DNA from: an uncultured Verrucomicrobiota bacterium
Lineage (GTDB): Bacteria; Verrucomicrobiota; Verrucomicrobiia; Opitutales; Opitutaceae
Direction: 5' to 3'
Length of the DNA stretch: 64,000 nt
Assembly (NCBI GenBank): GCA_913058185.1
Contig: CAJXQX010000001.1
Location: 1 to 64,000, forward strand
In this document: positions 10,264 through 19,202 of the stretch, one piece after another
Position numbering within the stretch: the first letter of the stretch is position 1
Layout: each line of letters begins with the position of its first letter
Position numbers and translations under genes: made by a program
Notes under the pieces: generated by a model
Told to the model about the DNA's origin: nothing
Seen by the model: the letters and a program-made list of their open reading frames with translations, nothing else
Databases searched by the model: none

Positions 10264-13200
10264 CTACTTCAACTCGTAAACTTCCACGAGGGTGATGCCG
10301 GCTGAATTATCTGCTCCAGATACCACCGCCGTGTAGATACCGGGTGGTAGGGTAACCAAGATTGCGGCATCGTTTGATGCTTCATCGAGCTCGAAAGCTC
10401 CGACCAATTGATTGGCCGTTGTGATTAATTCAGAGTGAGTCGTGTGCCAGTTGTCGTTTTCGGCAATAATTCTCCCTTCGGATTCGATTAGGAGTTTCGG
10501 ATCGGCTAGGAATGATGTGACCCCGTAGTTGGCAAGACTGGGGCCGACTCCGCGCACCAAGACCCGTTTGGGTTGATCGCCGGTCACCACGAATCCGGCA
10601 ATCAATGGGTTGGCGCTGTCACTCACCGAACCACGGACTGACAGGTTCAGCAGAGCGCCGATATCGTCGATTTCATAGGCTTCGGTTAGAACGGTTCCAC
10701 TCGCTCCACTGGCGCTCGAAACATGGACCGAATATCTACCGACCGGTAAGTTGAGCAATAATCCGGAATCGCCCGAGTTTTCTTCCAAGGGAAATGCCCC
10801 AACGCTTTCGGCCGCATCAGAAATACTATCGGGGTCGGTGTTCGTGCTCCATCCGGTGCTTTGCGCCACGACTTCGCCCGTGTCATCGAAGATGGTGAGG
10901 ACCGGATCGCTCAAGGGATCCGCCACCCCGAAGGAGGCGAGGGAAGGACCGATCCCACGTAACAGCACCCACTTGTTGTCGGAATCGTTGATTACTAGGC
11001 CGGAAATGAGGATATTGTCGCCACCTTCGACGCGAGCTCGAGAGGACAAATTCACTAACCGCGGCGAAGGCTGGTAGGGAGCACCGATGTTACCTGGTTG
11101 GGCGCGACTCCACTTAGTGCCGGGCCACGCCCCAAGAAAACGATTGTAGCCGCGATAGCGAATGTTTGCCCCCGCCGGAAAAGTCATCGCTCCGGACGAC
11201 CTTAGTGCGTCGGGAGCTAGTTCGCCGCCTGCGAGACGCGGATCGGCACCGTTCAGGGTGTAGATCAATTCGGAGTTAGGAACTGGAGTGACCGTGATCG
11301 AGCCGTCAAAGTTTACGGATTGAGTCGGCGGGAATACTAACATGCCATCGATCCATGATCCGCGTTGCCTCAACCAGTCTTTCATGTGGGCGATTTCAGC
11401 GTTGTAGCTGCCGTGTTCACTTAAATTAGTGGGCCATTGCGCGACCTCGCGGCCAGCGGCTGCGGTTCCGATTTGATTGGCTAGATCATCTACTCGGGAG
11501 GCGAGCGCTTCGGGGGAGTAGGCTCCGGCGCGGAGCTGTTGCCAGCGGTCGAACCAGCCTTGGATAAACTCGGGATCCTGTGCTAGTAAGCCCCACCAAC
11601 CGATGCTCCAATACTGAACGCCGAATCCTTGGTCGGTGTCCCCAGGAGCATTCCATGCCTGGGGTTCATTATCACGAGGATCGGCGGACCCTAATGAGCG
11701 ATCATAGTCCCAGACGGGGCCGGCAACCAGTCGTTGATTGCGATCTTTATAGAATTTCGTGCCCCGCCAAAATGAATCGACGTTCTTAACGAAGGTGTTG
11801 ATGAGATGGTAATCGATCCACGCGCCCCGGTCCAAATATTGAAGATAGGCGCGGTTGCTCCAGTCGTTGTCTTGCCCGGAAAAGAGAGCGTTCTCCATGC
11901 TTTGAACGTAGGTTTTGATATAGTCGATTTGCTCGGGAGCTAAGTCATCGATTTTCGGCGAATCGATCAAGAGGAAGGAGGTAAACACGCCGGGGAAGCC
12001 GTTTTCGGTTTCCCAAGAATACTTGTCTTCATCGACCTCATCGATTTCGAGGACGTATCCGCCCGTTAGGTCTTCGCCCGTGGTGTCTGATTGGGAAAGT
12101 TCCTCAATGTCGACCCGCCCCGATTCGATCTCAAGTTGATCGGTCATGACGTAAACGCCTACATAGTCGTTCAAGCCTAGTTCGTTTCCATCGGCGTTGA
12201 AGAATCCTTCAACTAAACGGGTCTGCGGTGCCCAACGCCCCATGGCATTACTCAATCCATAAACGAAGGCATTGCGGATATTGGAACGATCCCATTTCCA
12301 CGGTCCGATGATGGCCCATTCGTTGAATTTCCCCATGCCGGGGAACTCGAGTTCGACCTTCAATCCCATCGGATCCACGAAATCCCACTTATAGCTTTTT
12401 TTGGGAAAGAGGGAGGAGGACTGGCCTCGGACTTCCAGCTCCAAGCCGCCGGTTAACGTCGGACTTTCACCTAGGCTCGTCAGTCCGTTTTCACCGGGAG
12501 TAAAAGCATACAACCATGCGGGTCGTTCGATTTCATCTTTGATCATCGGACCAAAGCCGTGGTTGTCGAAAACGACTATCGGCAATTGGCTGGAGAATGT
12601 ATCAACCCGTTGGGTCGATGTGGTGTCGACTCGCAGAAAATGGTGCGTAGTAATGGGTCCGCGGCGCTCACTGTTTTCAGAGAAAACGGCCGCTCGGACT
12701 ACCACTGAATCTATCAGCGCAATGGGGTCGTCGAAAATTGTATCTTCGGTGGTCGGGTTGGTGAATTGAGCACCGCTTGCGGAAGGCGAAACCAACTTAT
12801 AGCGGATGATTTGCCCGTTGCCCGCTCCAGTTAGCGTTAAAGAACTATCAGAAATAAAGAGACCAGAGGTTCGTGAAAACACGACTTCGTCGAGGATTAG
12901 GAGGGACTCGGAATCGCCATTTCGAGTGCCGGGAGTCGGCTCAGCGAAATAACCCATTTTAGCCATTTCGGTTGCCTCACTTGGTTGAGTAATACCGTAG
13001 GATATGTCGGTCGTTTGTGCCGGATATTCGGGTTTGAATTCGGTTGCTACCGTAAGGCCATCCGGCTGCGTCAGGGCCAAATACTCTCCGCCGGCACTAA
13101 GTTTGAAATTGGTGTGGAGGGCAGAGGCCGGATCAACTCGATCCTCGTTTGAGGCAAATACTACAAGATATTCGCCGGCCCCAAGAGTCACTGCAGGAAA

Positions 13201-13470
13201 TTGCCAGATGGTTTTGTTTTCCTCTTCGTCGCTCAGATACCAACCGCTTAAGCTCAGGCTCTGTTCTCCAGAATTATGGATCTCGATCCAATCTGAATAC
13301 GCCCCGTCATCGTCTTGCAGCGTGGCGTCGTTTGAGGCCATGAACTCGGTAATAATCGGGCTTGCTTGACCGCGCAGACCAATAGTCAGTCCCAAAACGA
13401 GTGAACCTAATCGGAGAACCTTGGAGGACAGTGCGGCTCTATCCAGAAAATGAAACCTGTGCAAGAACAT
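10264..13470 (-). CDS. CotH-kinase-family secreted protein with N-terminal lamin-tail domain and two C-terminal repeats
   Basis: ITEFMASNDATLQDDDGAYSDWIEIHNSG (LTD); VRGQSSSLFPKKSYKWDF, DYVGVYVMTDQLEI, GGYVLEID, VAGPVWDYDRSLG (CotH); tandem ~115-aa repeats ending EAYEID / EVYELK. Confidence 0.85.
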   Translation of the reverse strand: MFLHRFHFLDRAALSSKVLRLGSLVLGLTIGLRGQASPIITEFMASNDATLQDDDGAYSDWIEIHNSGEQSLSLSGWYLSDEEENKTIWQFPAVTLGAGEYLVVFASNEDRVDPASALHTNFKLSAGGEYLALTQPDGLTVATEFKPEYPAQTTDISYGITQPSEATEMAKMGYFAEPTPGTRNGDSESLLILDEVVFSRTSGLFISDSSLTLTGAGNGQIIRYKLVSPSASGAQFTNPTTEDTIFDDPIALIDSVVVRAAVFSENSERRGPITTHHFLRVDTTSTQRVDTFSSQLPIVVFDNHGFGPMIKDEIERPAWLYAFTPGENGLTSLGESPTLTGGLELEVRGQSSSLFPKKSYKWDFVDPMGLKVELEFPGMGKFNEWAIIGPWKWDRSNIRNAFVYGLSNAMGRWAPQTRLVEGFFNADGNELGLNDYVGVYVMTDQLEIESGRVDIEELSQSDTTGEDLTGGYVLEIDEVDEDKYSWETENGFPGVFTSFLLIDSPKIDDLAPEQIDYIKTYVQSMENALFSGQDNDWSNRAYLQYLDRGAWIDYHLINTFVKNVDSFWRGTKFYKDRNQRLVAGPVWDYDRSLGSADPRDNEPQAWNAPGDTDQGFGVQYWSIGWWGLLAQDPEFIQGWFDRWQQLRAGAYSPEALASRVDDLANQIGTAAAGREVAQWPTNLSEHGSYNAEIAHMKDWLRQRGSWIDGMLVFPPTQSVNFDGSITVTPVPNSELIYTLNGADPRLAGGELAPDALRSSGAMTFPAGANIRYRGYNRFLGAWPGTKWSRAQPGNIGAPYQPSPRLVNLSSRARVEGGDNILISGLVINDSDNKWVLLRGIGPSLASFGVADPLSDPVLTIFDDTGEVVAQSTGWSTNTDPDSISDAAESVGAFPLEENSGDSGLLLNLPVGRYSVHVSSASGASGTVLTEAYEIDDIGALLNLSVRGSVSDSANPLIAGFVVTGDQPKRVLVRGVGPSLANYGVTSFLADPKLLIESEGRIIAENDNWHTTHSELITTANQLVGAFELDEASNDAAILVTLPPGIYTAVVSGADNSAGITLVEVYELK

Positions 13471-13687
13471 GGTAGAGTTTTGTTCAGACAGTTATATTGA
13501 TTTGATGACGTATCTACCTCTAGGGAACGCAACGTAAGGTGAGGGATTTCATAAAAAATCAAGTTAATGTGGGAAATTGAGGGATTCTCCTCATATCTGT
13601 TTAGACAAGTGATTCCAGCCGATCCGCTACTCCTAGGGGACGAATTTTCGGTAAAGAATTGAGCCTCCGGTAAGAGCGCTGCCGCGG

Positions 13688-14137
13688 CTATCCGCTTACT
13701 TGGTCAATTTTCTCGATGCGACGCCTGTGCCGACCGCCTTCGAATTCGGTGGCCAGCCATACCTTCACAATATGAAGCGCCTCGTTGATTGAGACGGTGC
13801 GTTCGCCGAGCGAAAGCATGTTGGCATCGTTGTGGGAGCGATTCCAAATCGCGACCTGTTCATTCCAGCAAAGTCCGCAACGGATTCCGGAAACCCGATT
13901 GGCCGTGATAGCTTCGCCGTTCCCGGAACCGCCCAATATTATCCCGCGTTCAAATTCTCCGGAAGCAACGGCCCGAGCTACGGGGAAAATAAAGTCGGGA
14001 TAGTCACATGATTCTTCGGTGTAGGTCCCCAAATCTTTGACCGTGTGCCCTTCCGCGAGAAGCATTTCGACGATTTTACCTTTATAGGCGAATCCTGCGT
14101 GATCGGACCCGATGGCGATGGAGAATTTCTGTGACAT
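13688..14137 (-). CDS. rpiB: Ribose 5-phosphate isomerase B
   Basis: IAIGSDHAGFAYK, GIILGGSGNGEAITANRVSGIRCGLCW, HNDANMLSLGERT. Confidence 0.95.
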   Translation of the reverse strand: MSQKFSIAIGSDHAGFAYKGKIVEMLLAEGHTVKDLGTYTEESCDYPDFIFPVARAVASGEFERGIILGGSGNGEAITANRVSGIRCGLCWNEQVAIWNRSHNDANMLSLGERTVSINEALHIVKVWLATEFEGGRHRRRIEKIDQVSG

Positions 14138-14278
14138 GATTAAACAGCATTAAAACTAGGGCTAACCAGGCGGTCGCTCAAAGCCTAAAAATCTAGGCCG
14201 CTCCTTCCAGGGCTTGAGTATTCCTTACCGTGATCCGTTGTTATCTTAAAAATCCGGATTGAGACGGTTGATTCCAAT

Positions 14279-15127
14279 TCAGATCAGTCCGTATTCTGCC
14301 TGTTTGGCGCGAATAAACTTAACGCCTTCCCGGAGTAACGTATCGCCATCGGGAGCGAGCTGGCGCCAGACCCACGTGTTCATGTTATCCGTGTTATCTA
14401 TAAAACTTTCGAGGGCCGCATTGCCTTGGTAGTCTAGTTCTTTGAGTGCGCGGAAAATACCATCCCAATCCACCTGGCCAGTGCCTGGGATACCACGGTT
14501 ATTTTCGCACAAGTGATAGTGGATCAGATCTTCTCCCGCGAGCATTGTGGCGTCATAAAAACTCTTTTCCTCGATGTTCATATGATAGGTGTCGAGGTGG
14601 ATCTTCATCGCGGGCTCATCGATGAGGTCTTTCAAGACCCGGGCCTGTTCGCAGGTGTTGACCAGATAGGTCTCGTAGCGATTTACCGGCTCGATCCCCA
14701 CGAGCACGCCGAGATCGCCGGCGAGTTTGGCGGCGGGTTTTAGGCCGGCAGCAGATCGTTCGAAATGGAGTTGCTCCGGGCGGGCGGGAAGTTGTGCGAT
14801 ATGTTGGGAGTAGATGACGCCGGAAAAACTTGTGCCTCCGATGGCGGCGGTCGCTCGTACACAGTCCTCCAGATAGGTGATTCCCTTGGCCCGTTCCGCT
14901 GGGTCTTCACTCGTGATGTCGGTGTCGTCCAACAGGACGGTGGAGGTGACCGCTCCCAGCCCCACTGAATCCAAGCGTGCCTTGATGGCTGGAGCATCGA
15001 AGGTCTCCAAGCACATCAGCGGAATTTCGATAAAGTCGAGGCCGAGGTCTGCGACTCGATCGATAAGATCAAGCGTATCGTTGGACCATTGTGAGCACCA
15101 AGCGTAGGCGTGAATTCCGAGTTTCAT
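14279..15127 (-). CDS. Sugar phosphate isomerase/epimerase (ketose 3-epimerase-like, TIM barrel)
   Basis: MKLGIHAYAWCSQWSND, GIEPVNRYETYLVNTCEQA, MKIHLDTYHMNIEE, HLCENNRGIPGTGQVDW. Confidence 0.9.
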   Translation of the reverse strand: MKLGIHAYAWCSQWSNDTLDLIDRVADLGLDFIEIPLMCLETFDAPAIKARLDSVGLGAVTSTVLLDDTDITSEDPAERAKGITYLEDCVRATAAIGGTSFSGVIYSQHIAQLPARPEQLHFERSAAGLKPAAKLAGDLGVLVGIEPVNRYETYLVNTCEQARVLKDLIDEPAMKIHLDTYHMNIEEKSFYDATMLAGEDLIHYHLCENNRGIPGTGQVDWDGIFRALKELDYQGNAALESFIDNTDNMNTWVWRQLAPDGDTLLREGVKFIRAKQAEYGLI

Positions 15128-15361
15128 AGACGGTAGAGATTGGGTTGGGGTAATGAGTCAGAAGACTCGGTGAAAGGGAGTATTAACGCCTTAGGGTCGA
15201 CGAAATTTCGCGCTGAATATTGCTGAAAGTCTCCCCGTCGTGCGTGTCTCTATGTTGCCCTGATTTTGTCGGCACTTTCGTAAGGGTTATTTCGTCAAAG
15301 AAGATGGCTCGATAGATGACTGAAATCGTCTGATCACCAAGTGGGGCGAATTTTTAAAATC

Positions 15362-16363
15362 CTAACCCACCCACTTCCAGGCTTCGGGCCACCAGCGGTA
15401 GCCGGAGCCATCCGACACGATTTGGCCGATCCCAGGCCACGGAAGATGGAAACCATAACAGCGCGTGTGTTGGTAGGCGGCTTGCGCCCAGAATTTTTTG
15501 CGGGTCACCACCGCCTGCACGGGGTGGTGATCGAAAGCGATGGTCCAATTCGGATCGGCAAACATCAACAAGTGATGATGCGCGAGATCCATGAGGTGGA
15601 GTAGCTCGTCGTCGCCGGATCGAATGCGGAAACAGCAATGGCCCGCGGTGTGACCGGGAGACGCCTCGACTCGGACCAACCCGTCGAAAAGTTCATCGCC
15701 GTCACGTAAGGTTTCCGTGACGGGGGCCAGGATTTCAAATTTCTCCTGCGCACTCGCGACCATTTTAGGCAGCGGTTTTTTATTTCTCTTGGATTCGGAG
15801 AAGTCGGGATTTGGTCCCTGCCAGAAATCGCGTTCGGCCGGTAGCACATGGAAGGCTGCGTTCGGGAAGGCGGCCTTCCCGTCCTTTATAAAACCATTGA
15901 TGTGATCGCCATGAGCGTGGCTTAGAAATCCTGCGGTTACCTGGTCGGGGGTGATACCAATCGCAGCCAATCCCTCGTATAACCAACCCTGATTGGGATT
16001 CTCCCGCTCGCCGAATCCAGCGTCGAACAGCAAAACTTCTTTGCCGCGACGGAGAAGCAGCACGTTGACGTAGAGAGGGATGGCTGCCGGTTCGCCATGG
16101 GCTTCCATGACCGTTTGCATGGTCGGACGTTGCTCTTCCGGCCACATGAGGCCGAGCCCTTCACCCAGCATCGAATTGGCATCGCTGATGGACCAAGCCT
16201 CAACCTCCCCGATTCGAAACGGATAAATGAAGGGTCCCCGAGTGATCTGGGGTGATATGGCTGGCTGAGCGCCGGATACCGATGACGTTCCGGTGGCGGC
16301 AACCGCGAGTGCTCCGGCGGAGGTGGTGAGAAAACCGCGGCGTGATAGGGGGGGGAGGGCCAT
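15362..16363 (-). CDS. MBL-fold metallo-hydrolase with Tat-like signal
   Basis: SRRGFLTTSAGALAVAATG signal; HAHGDHINGF metal motif; SPGHTAGHCCFRI. Confidence 0.9.
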   Translation of the reverse strand: MALPPLSRRGFLTTSAGALAVAATGTSSVSGAQPAISPQITRGPFIYPFRIGEVEAWSISDANSMLGEGLGLMWPEEQRPTMQTVMEAHGEPAAIPLYVNVLLLRRGKEVLLFDAGFGERENPNQGWLYEGLAAIGITPDQVTAGFLSHAHGDHINGFIKDGKAAFPNAAFHVLPAERDFWQGPNPDFSESKRNKKPLPKMVASAQEKFEILAPVTETLRDGDELFDGLVRVEASPGHTAGHCCFRIRSGDDELLHLMDLAHHHLLMFADPNWTIAFDHHPVQAVVTRKKFWAQAAYQHTRCYGFHLPWPGIGQIVSDGSGYRWWPEAWKWVG

Positions 16364-16374
16364 GATGGGAGGGA

Positions 16375-17811
16375 TTAAAGGGCGTGAATTGCGGACTTGC
16401 TGACCGCAAGACCAGCTTCTTTGACTGCTTCGCTCATCGTAGGATGGGCGTGAATGGTGCGGCCGAGGTCTTCAGCGCTACCGCCGTATTCCATGTGCGT
16501 CACAACTTCGCTTATGAGCTCCCCCGCGTTGTGACCGAGGATTTGGGCGCCGAGGATTTTGTCGGTTTCGGCATCGGCGATGATCTTCACGAATCCATCG
16601 GTGGCACCCGCTGCGATGGCTCGGCCATTCGCGGCGAAATTAAATTTTCCAACTTTCACTTTCACTCCGGCCGCTTTGGCTGCGTCTTCACCGAGACCTA
16701 CTGCGGCGATTTCGGGGTCCGTGTAGATAACGGAGGGGACGAGGTCCCAGTTGATGTGACCCGCTTTGCCTGCGATCCACTCGGCGACGGCGATCCCATC
16801 TTCTTCGGCCTTGTGCGCCAGCATCGGACCGTCGACCACATCTCCAATCGCGTAGATGCCATCGACGTTAGTCTTTAACTTGGCATCTACTTTGATGCGT
16901 TTCCGCTCATCGAGCTCGACTCCGGCTGCATCGAGTCCGAGCCCATCGGTGAAGGGACGGCGGCCTACGGAGACGAGCACTTTGTCAGCGGGGAAGGATA
17001 GTTTATCGTCACCGCGTTCGGCGGTGAGGACAACTCTAGTTGAGCCCGTTGATCCCGCGGAGGCGGGACTACCTGCGGTAGCCTCGGTTGCAGGCTGAAC
17101 GCCTGTAACCTTCGCACCGACTTCGATGGTGAGTCCTTGGCCTTTCAGGATTCGAGTAAAGTTGCGCACGATATCCTTGTCCGAGGCACCGGCGATTTGG
17201 GGGAGGAATTCGACAACCGTCACGTCGGACCCGAGGCGGGCCCAGACCGAGCCGAGTTCGAGTCCAATGGCGCCGCCGCCGACGACGACGAGTTTATCGG
17301 GGACGGACTCGAAGCCGATCGCGTGATCGCTGGAGACAATGGTCTCACCGTCAAATGGCATAAACGGCAGTTCCACCGGAGCAGATCCGGTGGCGATGAC
17401 GATATGCTTAGCGGTGTAGGAATCCTCGCCGACCTTAACGGTCTTGGCTTCGGAGAATTTGGCCTCGCCGGTGATCACCTTGATCTTGCGGGCTTTGGCG
17501 AGCTGAGCGACGCCGCCGGTGAGCTTAGTCACCACGGCATCCTTCTTCGCCATAAGCTTGGCGATATCGATCTTCGGAGCGGCGACATCGATGCCGTGAT
17601 CGGCAGCGTGGTCGCGAACGAAGGCAAAGTGCTCCGATGAGTGCAGCAGGGCCTTGCTAGGAATGCAGCCAATGTTGAGGCAGGTGCCGCCGAGGGCGGC
17701 GCGTTTATCGACGAGAGCGACTTTTAGTCCAAGTTGAGCTGCGCGAAACGCGCAGACGTAGCCGCCGGGGCCGGCGCCAATGACGATTAGATCGAAGGAA
17801 GAGGAGGACAT
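16375..17811 (-). CDS. lpdA: Dihydrolipoyl dehydrogenase
   Basis: [57 protein letters not shown]-terminal [13 protein letters not shown]. Confidence 0.97.
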   Translation of the reverse strand: MSSSSFDLIVIGAGPGGYVCAFRAAQLGLKVALVDKRAALGGTCLNIGCIPSKALLHSSEHFAFVRDHAADHGIDVAAPKIDIAKLMAKKDAVVTKLTGGVAQLAKARKIKVITGEAKFSEAKTVKVGEDSYTAKHIVIATGSAPVELPFMPFDGETIVSSDHAIGFESVPDKLVVVGGGAIGLELGSVWARLGSDVTVVEFLPQIAGASDKDIVRNFTRILKGQGLTIEVGAKVTGVQPATEATAGSPASAGSTGSTRVVLTAERGDDKLSFPADKVLVSVGRRPFTDGLGLDAAGVELDERKRIKVDAKLKTNVDGIYAIGDVVDGPMLAHKAEEDGIAVAEWIAGKAGHINWDLVPSVIYTDPEIAAVGLGEDAAKAAGVKVKVGKFNFAANGRAIAAGATDGFVKIIADAETDKILGAQILGHNAGELISEVVTHMEYGGSAEDLGRTIHAHPTMSEAVKEAGLAVSKSAIHAL

Positions 17812-17818
17812 GGGAAAA

Positions 17819-17910
17819 GTAGCGAGTAGTGAGTAGCGGGTATCGAGTAGGAATCTAGCACGGTGAGCGGGTAGTTTGTTGTAAGATGCTCACTGCTCAC
17901 TACTCGCTAC
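17819..17910. repeat. Imperfect inverted repeat between lpdA and odhB
   Basis: gtagcgagtagtgagtagcggg (17819-17840) versus the reverse complement of ctcactgctcactactcgctac (17889-17910). Confidence 0.75.
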
Positions 17911-17917
17911 TTCAAAA

Positions 17918-19147
17918 TTAGATTTCCAAGAGCAGGCGGGAAGGGTCTTCGATGGCTTCCTTGATCTTGACGAGGAAGGTGACCGCTTCTTTGCCGTCGA
18001 CGAGACGGTGATCGTAGCTGAGGGCGAGATACATCATGGGACGGATCACGACTTCACCATTAACTGCCATGGGGCGCTCGTTGATGGCGTGCAGGCCGAG
18101 GATTGCGCTTTGGGGAGCGTTGAGAATCGGTGTTGAGAGCATGGAGCCGAAGATGCCTCCGTTGGTGATGGTGAAGACACCGCCTTCGAGATCGGCGAGG
18201 GTGATCTTGCCGTCGCGAGCGCGACCCGCGACCTCCGCGATGGAGGATTCGATTCCCGCCATTGACTTGGTTTCACAGTCACGAATGACCGGCACCATCA
18301 GTCCCTTGGGGGTCGAGACCGCGACGCCGATATCATAGTAGTGGTTGCTGACGATTTCTTTCCCATCGATCTGAGCGTTCACGCCTGGAACTTCCTTGAG
18401 TGCATTCACCACCGCTTTGGTGAAGAAGGACATGAAGCCAAGTTTGAACCCGTTCTTCTTTACGAAGGCTTCTTGGTATTTTTTGCGTATGCCCATGACC
18501 GCGGACATGTCGACTTCGTTGAAAGTCGTGAGCATGGCGGCTTCTTGCTGGGCTTCAACCAGCCGCTCGGCGATCTTGGCGCGAAGCGGGCTCATCCGCT
18601 TCCGCGTCTGACGCTCGCCAGCCGATGGAGCCGAAATCGGCTTGGGCGATGGCGCTGTCGCAGGCTGAGCCTCTGGCTTATGGTTACTTGATACTTGATG
18701 CTTGTTACTTTCAGCCGCTGCAGCGGCTGACTGCATATCGCCCTTGGTGACGCGGCCGGCTTTACCGGTGCCCTTGACGCCGGTCGGATCGACGCCGGCT
18801 TCTTCGGCGATGCGACGGACGGCGGGTGATTGAGTTGTAGCTGGGCTCGCTGAGCCCGGCCCGGGGTAAGCGCCGGCTACAGCGGTTGGTGCCTCTTGGG
18901 CGGGTGCACCTGATGGATCGATCGTGGCGACGATTTCGCCAATTTTGACTTCGGCACCGGCTTCAACTTTCAGGCTAATCACGCCGTCCGCTTCGGCGGT
19001 GCCGTCGGAGGTGATTTTATCGGTTTCAAGTTCGAACAGGTTTTGCCCGTTTTTAACGGTATCGCCATCGGCGACATGCCACTGGGCCAGCACACCGCTG
19101 ACGATCGATTCGCCCATAGGCGGGATTTTAACTTCGAGGAGAGACAT
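17918..19147 (-). CDS. odhB: Dihydrolipoamide succinyltransferase (E2 of 2-oxoglutarate dehydrogenase)
   Basis: Lipoyl domain [20 protein letters not shown]3-binding domain [32 protein letters not shown], catalytic [17 protein letters not shown]. Confidence 0.95.
   Translation of the reverse strand: MSLLEVKIPPMGESIVSGVLAQWHVADGDTVKNGQNLFELETDKITSDGTAEADGVISLKVEAGAEVKIGEIVATIDPSGAPAQEAPTAVAGAYPGPGSASPATTQSPAVRRIAEEAGVDPTGVKGTGKAGRVTKGDMQSAAAAAESNKHQVSSNHKPEAQPATAPSPKPISAPSAGERQTRKRMSPLRAKIAERLVEAQQEAAMLTTFNEVDMSAVMGIRKKYQEAFVKKNGFKLGFMSFFTKAVVNALKEVPGVNAQIDGKEIVSNHYYDIGVAVSTPKGLMVPVIRDCETKSMAGIESSIAEVAGRARDGKITLADLEGGVFTITNGGIFGSMLSTPILNAPQSAILGLHAINERPMAVNGEVVIRPMMYLALSYDHRLVDGKEAVTFLVKIKEAIEDPSRLLLEI
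18711..18730. repeat. Perfect 20-bp palindrome inside the odhB linker
   Basis: tcagccgctgcagcggctga is its own reverse complement. Confidence 0.9.
18836..18881. repeat. REP-like palindromic unit inside the odhB linker
   Basis: tgtagc...gctaca outer inverted pair with inner hairpin gggctc-gct-gagccc. Confidence 0.7.
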
Positions 19148-19202
19148 GAGGAATTTACGAGTTACGAATTACGATTTTCGAATTTCAGGGACAGGCTCCG
19201 CT

